A stretch of 49,758 nt of DNA, taken from positions 1 to 49,758 of the forward strand of contig JAJFUQ010000223.1 in assembly GCA_021372355.1 (NCBI GenBank), written 5' to 3'. The first letter of the stretch is position 1. Each line of letters begins with the position of its first letter. This document shows, piece after piece, positions 8,680-15,318 of the stretch. The DNA is from Nocardiaceae bacterium (GTDB lineage Bacteria; Actinomycetota; Actinomycetes; Mycobacteriales; Mycobacteriaceae). A program made the position numbers and the translations under genes. Under the pieces are notes generated by a model. The model was given only the letters and a program-made list of their open reading frames with translations. It was not told where the DNA came from and searched no databases.

Positions 8680-9161
8680 TCTTCTTCGTCAGCCGGCGGC
8701 GGCACCCACCCAGGCGCCGTGAGCTTGAACGAAGGCAGATCCTTCAGCGAATAACTCAGTTCGAATGTCCGTTTGTAGGTCGTCGACGAGATTCGCCAGG
8801 CTCCGTCTTCACACAGTTGGTATTCGTCGGTGTACACCGAGGAACCGCGCAGCAACTTGTCGTGTTCTGGAATGAGCACCAGATCCGACAACATCCACAC
8901 CCCGCTCGCCGTGCGGCCCTTGACGTCGATTTCCGGATGGCCACACCGATGTTCGGTGAGGACGTGCGGACCGAGTGTGTCCTGCATGAACTGGACGAAA
9001 GCGTCGCGGGACTCGAACTGCAGGTATTCGCCGTAGGTGGCCTCGGCGTTCGGGGTGAGCGTGTCGGCGAACAGGTCCCACTGTTTGGTGTCGAGCGCTC
9101 GGACGTGCCGGTACTTCAACCGGCTGATCGCCGCGATCGCGTCGAGGTCCATACCCGCCAT
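8676..9161 (-). CDS. SnoaL-like / NTF2-fold protein
   Basis: 161 aa with the pattern of the SnoaL_4 (NTF2-like cone) family: an N-terminal helix with AAISRLKYRHVRALDTKQWD, FADTLTPNAEATYG, a central strand pair around HRCGHPEIDVKGRTASGVW, and a YTDEYQLCEDGAWRIS strand. These proteins act as isomerases, hydratases or unassigned ligand-binding proteins; no substrate can be named. ATG 9161 gives the longest product, and ATG 9152 (MDLDAIAAI) is an equally reasonable start. It is a single minus-strand gene, convergent with prfC and divergent from the small membrane protein at 9272. Confidence 0.75.
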   Translation of the reverse strand: MAGMDLDAIAAISRLKYRHVRALDTKQWDLFADTLTPNAEATYGEYLQFESRDAFVQFMQDTLGPHVLTEHRCGHPEIDVKGRTASGVWMLSDLVLIPEHDKLLRGSSVYTDEYQLCEDGAWRISSTTYKRTFELSYSLKDLPSFKLTAPGWVPPPADEED

Positions 9162-9271
9162 TTTAGGCTGATTTCGAATTGTGATTGAGAACCCATTTGC
9201 CAGGAAATGGGTATCAATTTCGGCCCGGACCCAGTTTGAATCATCGGAACCGCAAATTCTGGAGGTACGTG

Positions 9272-9475
9272 GTGGCCGAGATCCTGGCTGGTGTGGGCGT
9301 CGTCGTCATGCTCGCGTTCATGGCGGTAGCAGCGCTCGTGGTCAAGTTCGCGTACATCGTCGTGCCGATTGCGATCGCGTGGTTCTTCGTCGCCATGGTT
9401 CCGTCGCGTACGTGGGAACAGTTCCGGAATTCGTTCCGAACTCCCGCGCCTATTCGAGTCCGATCACGGCGGTAG
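9272..9475 (+). CDS. Small two-helix membrane protein of unknown function
   Basis: 67 aa. GTG 9272 is chosen because GGAGG (9261-9265) sits 6 nt upstream; the frame is open further upstream, but that part has no coding character. Two hydrophobic segments can be read, LAGVGVVVMLAFMAVAALVV and FAYIVVPIAIAWFFVAMV, with a short loop. A basic tail rich in Arg follows. No family is recognised. Its last 26 nt overlap the end of the convergent gene at 9450, an arrangement that supports one or both of them only if their stops are correct. Confidence 0.55.
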   Translation: MAEILAGVGVVVMLAFMAVAALVVKFAYIVVPIAIAWFFVAMVPSRTWEQFRNSFRTPAPIRVRSRR

Positions 9476-10214
9476 GCGCGGTCAGGGACGACAGTCCCGG
9501 CGCTTTGTCGACGGTCAGTTGAAAGACGGTCAAATCGAGATTCTCGGTCCGGATCTTCGGCGGTAGAACCCCGCCTCGTTCCGTCAGGTACGAAAGTGCC
9601 GGCGCCACATCGCCGAGCGGAACGCATTGCCCGTCGCGGCCGACCGGCACATTCCGGTACGGCGCGTAAGCGGTGCCGATGAGGTGTTTTGCCTGCGCCG
9701 CATGCACTCCCAGGGCGTCTGCGGATTTTTCGAGGTCTTTCTGGGTGACGCAGACGTCCATGCCATTCACGACCGCCCACGCTTCGACCGCAGAGCCCGG
9801 TCCCCCGGCCATCGCCGCCAGATTCGGGTCACCGCGATTGTCGTTTCGAACGGTCACCTTCTGACCATTGATCGTCGAGGCAATGGTGAGGTTGTCGGCG
9901 ATGAGCCGATTCATCTTCAGGTAGATCGTGTCGTCGGGCGACTGCTCACCGTCGAAGCCGCGAGTCGCGGCGGCGGTCTTGACCAGGTCGACGCCTTCGA
10001 ACAGCGCCGTGTCGGCGGTGAACCGGATCGGCGATTCCGGCGTCGTCCCGGAAAGGCCGGCGAGACTTCCGACTTCGACCGCCTTGGTCTCCGAAGGCAC
10101 CCCGGACGGCAGAACCGCCGCGATCGTCACAACGAGCGCGCCCACGGTGCCGAGCGCTAGCGTGACCGCTCTTTCTCCGATACCGTACCCGCGGCGTCGA
10201 ATCCGGCGCCTCAT
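9450..10214 (-). CDS. Membrane-anchored extracytoplasmic protein of unknown function
   Basis: 254 aa. The start is ATG 10214 because GGAGG lies 8 nt upstream and the protein then begins with an Arg-rich segment (MRRRIRRRGYGIGERAV) followed by one hydrophobic helix at about residues 16-37. This is a typical signal anchor. The rest is soluble, rich in Asp, Asn and Thr, with two Cys (in DVCVTQKDL and DGQCVPLG) that could form a disulfide outside the cell. No family is recognised. It diverges from a type I signal peptidase gene with only 30 nt between the starts, so the two probably share a promoter region and perhaps a function. Confidence 0.7.
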   Translation of the reverse strand: MRRRIRRRGYGIGERAVTLALGTVGALVVTIAAVLPSGVPSETKAVEVGSLAGLSGTTPESPIRFTADTALFEGVDLVKTAAATRGFDGEQSPDDTIYLKMNRLIADNLTIASTINGQKVTVRNDNRGDPNLAAMAGGPGSAVEAWAVVNGMDVCVTQKDLEKSADALGVHAAQAKHLIGTAYAPYRNVPVGRDGQCVPLGDVAPALSYLTERGGVLPPKIRTENLDLTVFQLTVDKAPGLSSLTAPTAVIGLE

Positions 10215-10244
10215 CGCCGAGCCTCCGCAAGACGGGACGTGTCC

Positions 10245-10844
10245 ATGAAGGGTTTGCGCATCGTCGCAATCGGCATGGCCTTGTGCCTCGCCGCCATCGC
10301 AGCCGTGGCGGCCGGTGTCTTCACCCTGAGCCGACGCATCGATGGCGAGAGTATGGAGCCGACGCTGCTCAATGGTGATCGAGTGTTCTTGACGTCCATC
10401 GATGCGCCGGAACGGTTCAGCATCGTCATCGGGCAGTTCACGCCGACCGGCGCGAAGGTGGTGAAACGCATCATCGGACTTCCGGGCGACACCGTCGAGA
10501 TCGACAAGTGGAGCTCCGGACCGGGAACGGTTCGTGTGCAACCAGGCAGCAAAGGCCCTTGGTTCGAGGTTCGCAACCCCGCGTGGGACACCCGCTGGAC
10601 GACGGTGGGTTCAAACTGCTGCGATGCGCAGGGCAAGCTTTCACCGCGGCCGCGCACGCAGATCGTGCCGCCAGGCAAGGTGTTCGTTCTGGGAGACAAC
10701 ATCGGCGCTTCGGAGGACTCACGCAAGCACGGATGGTTCCCGATCGATCTCATCGATGGCGCGGTGTCGTTCCGCGCGCTCCCGCTGAGCGAATTCGGCA
10801 GCATCGAGTCAGGCGTGACCCTGGTTCCTGCTAAACCCGAGTAA
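10245..10844 (+). CDS. S26 family signal peptidase (LepB-like)
   Basis: 199 aa, membrane-bound serine protease that removes signal peptides. One N-terminal transmembrane helix (residues about 5-26) is followed by box B IDGESMEPTL with the catalytic Ser, box D VVKRIIGLPGD with the catalytic Lys, and box E VLGDNIGASEDSRKHG. ATG 10245 is preferred because GGGAC precedes it; GTG 10239 is possible. It is smaller than the main LepB of mycolata and stands away from the rnhB/rplS region where lepB usually lies, so it is probably a second, specialised peptidase. The divergent secreted protein at 9450 is a candidate partner, by inference only. Confidence 0.85.
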   Translation: MKGLRIVAIGMALCLAAIAAVAAGVFTLSRRIDGESMEPTLLNGDRVFLTSIDAPERFSIVIGQFTPTGAKVVKRIIGLPGDTVEIDKWSSGPGTVRVQPGSKGPWFEVRNPAWDTRWTTVGSNCCDAQGKLSPRPRTQIVPPGKVFVLGDNIGASEDSRKHGWFPIDLIDGAVSFRALPLSEFGSIESGVTLVPAKPE

Positions 10845-11096
10845 TGAATGTGCACGTGCCGCTCCGGCCAACCGACGCCCGATCGCTGCCGACGTTAGGA
10901 CCGAGCGGTTTGCTATTCGCGATGCCACGCAAGCGGGATGTATAACGATCGGCAGACGATAAGCATTTGTCGATCCACCACGTCTGGTTGATCACTGGTG
11001 GTAGCGTCCGGACACATCCGCGCGCCAGCATAAGTGCAGGTAGCGGCGATTATTGAGACCCACAGTCCCACTCGGACAGATCGGAAGGCCCAGACA

Positions 11097-11870
11097 ATGG
11101 AGTCGTATCCACGGGTCGTGATCGGGACCGACGGGTCGACGGACGCCACTGCGGCCGTTCGGCTCGGCGGCAAGATCGCGAGTCGGCTCAGCGTCCCGGT
11201 GACTCTCATCTCGGTGTGGAGCGAAAGCGAACGCGAGGCCATCTCCATCGTCAGCGACGCGAAGTCGATCCTGAGCGAGTTCGGCATCAGCGACATCACC
11301 ATCGAGACCCCCGAGGGCGACCCCGGTGACGTCCTTGTCGATATCGGGGACGCAGACCCGACCGTTCTGATCGTCGTCGGATCGTCGGGCCTCAACAAGG
11401 CCACCAGCCGAATCGTCGGCAGCACGTCGAACCGACTCTCCCACCACAGCAAGGCGGACGTGTTGTTCGCGCGCGATCCGCTTCCGGCGCGCTGGAATCA
11501 CGTCGCGCTCGCGACCGACGGCTCGGAATCGAGTCATCGCGCGGTTCGCCGCGGGATCACGCTCGCCTTTGCGCTGCATGCACATCCGCGTCTGATCACC
11601 GGGGCGAAGAACCTGGAGCATGGCGAAGAGGCCATGGCCGACATCTTCGCTGAACTCACCGCGAAGTACCCGGACGCCGACATCCAGCGCGAAGTTCTCG
11701 AAGACCCGCAGGCGGCGATGGCAGTCATCAACGCCGGCTGGAAGTACGACCTGGTCGTGATCGGCAACAAGAGCATGAGCGGTCCGGCTCGTCTGCTCGG
11801 CTCGATTGCCAACAAGATCACACACGGCCTCGAATGCAACCTTCTGCTCGCCAATACCAACCGCGAGTGA
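11097..11870 (+). CDS. Universal stress protein, two Usp domains
   Basis: 257 aa with two tandem Usp domains (about 1-135 and 140-257). Domain 1 begins PRVVIGTDGSTDATAAV and carries the nucleotide-binding pattern G-x2-G-x9-G-S/T in VVGSSGLNKATSRIVGS. Domain 2 begins NHVALATDGSESSHRAV and ends with VIGNKSMSGPARLLGS. Such proteins bind ATP and act in hypoxia or dormancy responses in mycobacteria. ATG 11097 has GGAAGG upstream; the longer frame has no ribosome-binding site. The 250 nt upstream (10845-11096) hold no gene that can be supported. It is a paralogue of the gene at 17867. Confidence 0.9.
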   Translation: MESYPRVVIGTDGSTDATAAVRLGGKIASRLSVPVTLISVWSESEREAISIVSDAKSILSEFGISDITIETPEGDPGDVLVDIGDADPTVLIVVGSSGLNKATSRIVGSTSNRLSHHSKADVLFARDPLPARWNHVALATDGSESSHRAVRRGITLAFALHAHPRLITGAKNLEHGEEAMADIFAELTAKYPDADIQREVLEDPQAAMAVINAGWKYDLVVIGNKSMSGPARLLGSIANKITHGLECNLLLANTNRE

Positions 11871-11934
11871 TCGCACCGCAAACCGCCAAACGTCCAGTCA
11901 GCAACACCCGAGATACTTCGCAAGGGAGCGCCAA

Positions 11935-13338
11935 GTGTCCCAACTACAGCTGCTAGCCGAGAGCCCGCTCGGCATTCCGTGGGAAGAGTGGTTCCACACC
12001 TTCAAGCCCGAATTCATCACGTTCGGGCACAACGATGGCGACAAGTTCTGGGTCGAACTTCTCACGATCCCGATCTTCAGCGCGGTCGCCGGTGTCCTGA
12101 CCAACTGGACCGGCGTTCTGATGCTGTTCGTCCCGATCAACTTCACGGGCTTCTACATGCCGGGCGTGAAGTTCATCTTCCCGTGGCTGCCCCGCAAGCT
12201 CCAGATCCTCCCCTGCTGGGCGCCGGGCGGCATCATCGGATTCCAGGGCTTCGTGCCCGCTCGTGCGGAAAAGGTCGCGGCGATCACCTATGACCTCGCG
12301 ATCGCGAAGATCGGCACGCTCGCGGACCTTATCGGTCAGATGGACCGCGAGGCGATCGAGCGGCAGATCATCAACGTCGCCAAGCCGCAGATCCGGCCGC
12401 TGGTCGACGACATCATGAAGCGCGAGAACCCGCAGCTGTGGCGCGACGTCCCGCAGCAGATCAAGAACACCGTGTTCGAGCGCGTGGAGACCGAACTTCC
12501 CGGAATCTCGAGCCGCGCGTTCGAGCGCATCCGCGTCAACATCGACAATCTCATCGATGCGAAGCTGCTGGTCATCGGCTTCCTGCGCCGCCAGCCGGAT
12601 GTTCTCCGCGACCTCATTCAAGGCCTGGGCGCCCCAGAGTTGCGCTTCATGGTCAAGATCGGCCTGCTCGGTGGACCGTTCGGCGTACTGCTGGCGCTGT
12701 GGCTCAATGTCTACGACAAGATTCCGGTCGTCGGCGCGATCCCGGCGTGGCTCATGGTCCTGACCGGCGCCGCCCTCATCGGAATCGTCGTGAACATCAT
12801 CGCGATCAAGGTCGTGTTCACGCCCGGTGAGCCGCAGCCTTGGTACAAGTGCATCTGGCGACAGGGCCTGCTCATCAAGCGCCAACACGCCGCGGCAGCA
12901 GACTTCGGCCACGCGCTCGCATACCGGATTCTGACCCCGAAGAACATCATCGACGAGCTTCTCTACGGCGCTCGCGGTGACCGCGCACAGGGCCTCATCA
13001 ACGCGCAGCTCAACACCGAGGTTCACCACGTCCTCGGACCGCTGATGCCGGCGATTCGTCAGGCTGTTGGTGGCAAGGAGTTCGAGCAGATCAAGGCCGG
13101 CGCCGGTACTGCCGCTCTCGGGATGGCCGACGTGCTGACCAAGGACGAGGACTTCCTCGCGATGCAGGCCGACTTCATCGAAGAATTCGCAACGCAGAAG
13201 CTACGCGAGTTGCCTCCCGACGAGTTCGGCGAGATCCTTCTCGCGGCGATCGAACAAGATGCTTGGCTGCTGTACGCCCACGGCGGTCTGCTCGGCATCG
13301 TCGTCGGCGCCATTCACATCCTCATTTTCGGAGCCTGA
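11935..13338 (+). CDS. DUF445-like multi-pass membrane protein
   Basis: 467 aa. GTG 11935 is the start, with AAGGGAG upstream. Hydrophobic segments lie at about residues 40-75 (including SAVAGVLTNWTGVLMLFVP, the DUF445-like signature), at about 240-300 (two or three helices) and at the C-terminus (LLGIVVGAIHILIFGA). Between them is a long amphipathic region with IRPLVDDIM and FERIRVNIDNLI, as in DUF445 proteins. Function is unknown. The next gene starts 1 nt after the stop, so the two are translationally coupled. Possible co-transcription with the upstream usp gene (64 nt gap). Confidence 0.6.
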   Translation: MSQLQLLAESPLGIPWEEWFHTFKPEFITFGHNDGDKFWVELLTIPIFSAVAGVLTNWTGVLMLFVPINFTGFYMPGVKFIFPWLPRKLQILPCWAPGGIIGFQGFVPARAEKVAAITYDLAIAKIGTLADLIGQMDREAIERQIINVAKPQIRPLVDDIMKRENPQLWRDVPQQIKNTVFERVETELPGISSRAFERIRVNIDNLIDAKLLVIGFLRRQPDVLRDLIQGLGAPELRFMVKIGLLGGPFGVLLALWLNVYDKIPVVGAIPAWLMVLTGAALIGIVVNIIAIKVVFTPGEPQPWYKCIWRQGLLIKRQHAAAADFGHALAYRILTPKNIIDELLYGARGDRAQGLINAQLNTEVHHVLGPLMPAIRQAVGGKEFEQIKAGAGTAALGMADVLTKDEDFLAMQADFIEEFATQKLRELPPDEFGEILLAAIEQDAWLLYAHGGLLGIVVGAIHILIFGA

Positions 13339-13339
13339 C

Positions 13340-14182
13340 ATGAGTCAAGAACCAGAACCCAGGGTCTCGGAAGACCACAACGGCAAGCCGGCTTCCAACC
13401 CCTTCGACGCCGTCGGTCTGGCCCGGCTCGCCAGCTCGACCGTTCAGCGCGTCGTCGGCAGCGCCGTCAAGGGCACGACCGACGTCGCCACCGGTGTCGT
13501 GAAGGACGTCGTTCAGGGCGAGGACATCAGCACGATCATCGACCACCGGGTCGCCGAGGTGCGTACCGCAGTGGGGACCGCACTCGGTATTGGTCACGAC
13601 GAGTTCGCCGAGAAGTTCCATGGCGCCTCGGCCGACGAACTGAAGGCACAGGGCAACGCGTTGCTCGCTCTGTCCTGGAACGTCGCGAACCAGCCGAAGG
13701 ACTTCCACCCGTCCTTCGCGGCGATTCTCAAGGAGCTCACCCCGGACGAGGCCCGAATCCTGCGCTTCCTCGCCGCTGCCGGTCCGCAGCCGTCCATCGA
13801 CTGGCGCACGAAGACCTTCATGATGCGCGGGTCCAAGCGCCTCGCCGGCGGCATCAGCTGGATTCCGGAGTTCGCCGGGTGCAGCTGGCCGAACCTGGGC
13901 AAGCAGTACTTGGCCAACCTCAACCGACTCGGCCTGGTCCGATTCTCCGAGGAGCCGGTCGACGACCCACGCCGGTACGCACTCCTCGACGGTCACTACG
14001 AGTCCGTCAAGGTCATGCACGAGCACAAGAAGGTGATCTCGGTTTACCGCAGCATCTACCTATCGATGTTCGGCCAGCAGTTCTGCGATGCCTGTTTCGA
14101 CATCGGCGATTACACCGCCGGTGGCTGGATCGACAGTCGGATCAACGACAAGTACCTGGGTAAAGGTCCTCGGTTCGATTAA
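13340..14182 (+). CDS. DUF4393 / Abi-alpha-like protein
   Basis: 280 aa without membrane helices. The central part (FHPSFAAILKELTPDEA, RILRFLAAAGPQPSIDW) and the later winged-helix-like part (GLVRFSEEPVDDPRRYALL) recall DUF4393, whose founder is the lactococcal phage-abortive protein AbiA-alpha type. Upstream is an amphipathic, low-complexity Val/Thr/Gly helix (residues about 30-65). ATG 13340 starts 1 nt after the DUF445-like stop. A strong terminator follows directly. No biochemical function is established; a role in phage or stress response is only suggested by the family name. Confidence 0.65.
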   Translation: MSQEPEPRVSEDHNGKPASNPFDAVGLARLASSTVQRVVGSAVKGTTDVATGVVKDVVQGEDISTIIDHRVAEVRTAVGTALGIGHDEFAEKFHGASADELKAQGNALLALSWNVANQPKDFHPSFAAILKELTPDEARILRFLAAAGPQPSIDWRTKTFMMRGSKRLAGGISWIPEFAGCSWPNLGKQYLANLNRLGLVRFSEEPVDDPRRYALLDGHYESVKVMHEHKKVISVYRSIYLSMFGQQFCDACFDIGDYTAGGWIDSRINDKYLGKGPRFD

Positions 14183-14226
14183 AAACAAGTCTGCGGCTGG
14201 CGAGTTGCCAGCCGCAGACTTGTTTT
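14182..14226. terminator. Strong hairpin terminator after the DUF4393 gene
   Basis: A perfect 20-bp stem: AAAACAAGTCTGCGGCTGGC at 14182-14201 with its complement at 14207-14226, loop GAGTT. The 3' arm ends in TTTT, giving intrinsic termination. It overlaps the last base of the stop codon of the DUF4393 gene. Confidence 0.92.
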
Positions 14227-14298
14227 AGGCGACAAACCCGTGACTGAGAAATGTGATGAAATTCCTCCAGAATTGAATGCGGCACCAAGACTGCCCTA

Positions 14299-14314
14299 AC
14301 GTTGATCTCAACGT
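14299..14314. promoter_or_regulatory. Palindromic operator candidate before the methyltransferase gene
   Basis: ACGTTGA (14299-14305) and TCAACGT (14308-14314) form a 7+7 bp inverted repeat with a 2-nt centre, 26 nt before the start at 14341. Size and position fit a dimeric repressor site. No regulator gene is adjacent. Confidence 0.4.
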
Positions 14315-14340
14315 AGTTTCCAGTCCCAGGAGATCCCTTA

Positions 14341-15204
14341 ATGACGACGACCAGGTCGCACCACGCGCCGATCGTGGACTATTACGAGCAGACCTGGATC
14401 GATTACAAGCTTTTCTGGTCGAACCGCAAGGCACACGCTCTTCATGCGGGTTACTGGGATGAGACGACTCGCCGTCACGGCCAGTCTCTGATCAATATGA
14501 ACAAGCAGGTTGCCGAGCCTCTCAATCTCAAGCCGGGAATCCGCGTTCTGGATGCGGGCTGTGGCGTTGGTGGCTCATCGATGTGGCTCGCTGAAACGTT
14601 CGGAGTCGAAGTCGTCGGACTCACTCTGAGCCCCACGCAGGTCAAGCGCGGCAACAAGATCGCGCACCGCCGCGGTTTGGGCGACCTCGTGACGATCCAA
14701 CTCGGCGATTACAGCGACACCGGATTCGCGGACGAATCGTTCGACATCGTGTGGTCCCAGGAAGCGGTCTGCTACGCCCCGGACAAGCGCGAATTCCTCC
14801 GTGAGGCTTTCCGCGTGCTCAAGCCAGGCGGCCAGCTGGGCGTCGAGGACCCGTTCCGGAGTGCCCGCGACCTCTCCCCCGAGGACGAGGATCTGTTGCA
14901 CGCGGCGATGGACTGCTGGGCGATCGAGGACGTCGACACCATCGACGAGTTCGCCGCCGGCGCCGCCGAGGTCGGATTCGAAGACATCCAGGCACGTGAC
15001 ATCGTCGAGCACATCCGTCGCTCGGCTCGCACGGTCGCCCGCATGGCGAAGATCGCGACCCCGGTCAACGCGGTGGCCTACAAGCTCAAGCTGCGGACAC
15101 ACTGGATGAACCAGAACGTCATCGGCGCGAAGCTGCAGTCGAAGGCCTACGACCGCGGCATCCTCACCGCCGGCATCGTGCACGCGCGCAAGCCGATCAT
15201 CTAG
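14341..15204 (+). CDS. Class I SAM-dependent methyltransferase, sterol/tocopherol C-methyltransferase-like
   Basis: 287 aa. Motif I is VLDAGCGVGGSSMWLAE near residue 77; VVGLTLSPTQVKRG and SFDIVWSQEAVCYAPDK follow, then FRVLKPGGQLGVED. The SxEA(V/C)CYxxDK pattern is typical of gamma-tocopherol / sterol 24-C methyltransferase relatives, which act on lipids or polyprenyl compounds. The substrate cannot be told. ATG 14341 has AGGAG 8 nt upstream. It is monocistronic: a terminator lies upstream and about 110 nt with a second operator-like palindrome lies downstream. Confidence 0.85.
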   Translation: MTTTRSHHAPIVDYYEQTWIDYKLFWSNRKAHALHAGYWDETTRRHGQSLINMNKQVAEPLNLKPGIRVLDAGCGVGGSSMWLAETFGVEVVGLTLSPTQVKRGNKIAHRRGLGDLVTIQLGDYSDTGFADESFDIVWSQEAVCYAPDKREFLREAFRVLKPGGQLGVEDPFRSARDLSPEDEDLLHAAMDCWAIEDVDTIDEFAAGAAEVGFEDIQARDIVEHIRRSARTVARMAKIATPVNAVAYKLKLRTHWMNQNVIGAKLQSKAYDRGILTAGIVHARKPII

Positions 15205-15289
15205 ACGAGGGTTTCACTCCGGGCCCAGCTGCACGTGATCCTCACCGAGCTACGCCCCATAAATGATCCCTATCTGTGACCCATTGTCA

Positions 15290-15305
15290 TAGACCAAACG
15301 GTCTA
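15290..15305. promoter_or_regulatory. TetR-type palindrome before the molybdopterin oxidoreductase gene
   Basis: TAGACC (15290-15295) and GGTCTA (15300-15305), 4-nt spacer AAAC, 13 nt before the ATG at 15319. AGACC-N4-GGTCT half-sites are common for TetR-family repressors, but no tetR gene is in the window. Confidence 0.5.
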
Positions 15306-15318
15306 GTAGGTTGAGCCG

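Noticed and set aside
10890..10920. Possible DosR-box-like sequence (GGACCGAGCGGTT) upstream of the first universal stress gene
   Set aside because: Only a short ACCG/CGGT palindrome is present; it departs from the DosR consensus at most positions and is too far from the start to trust.
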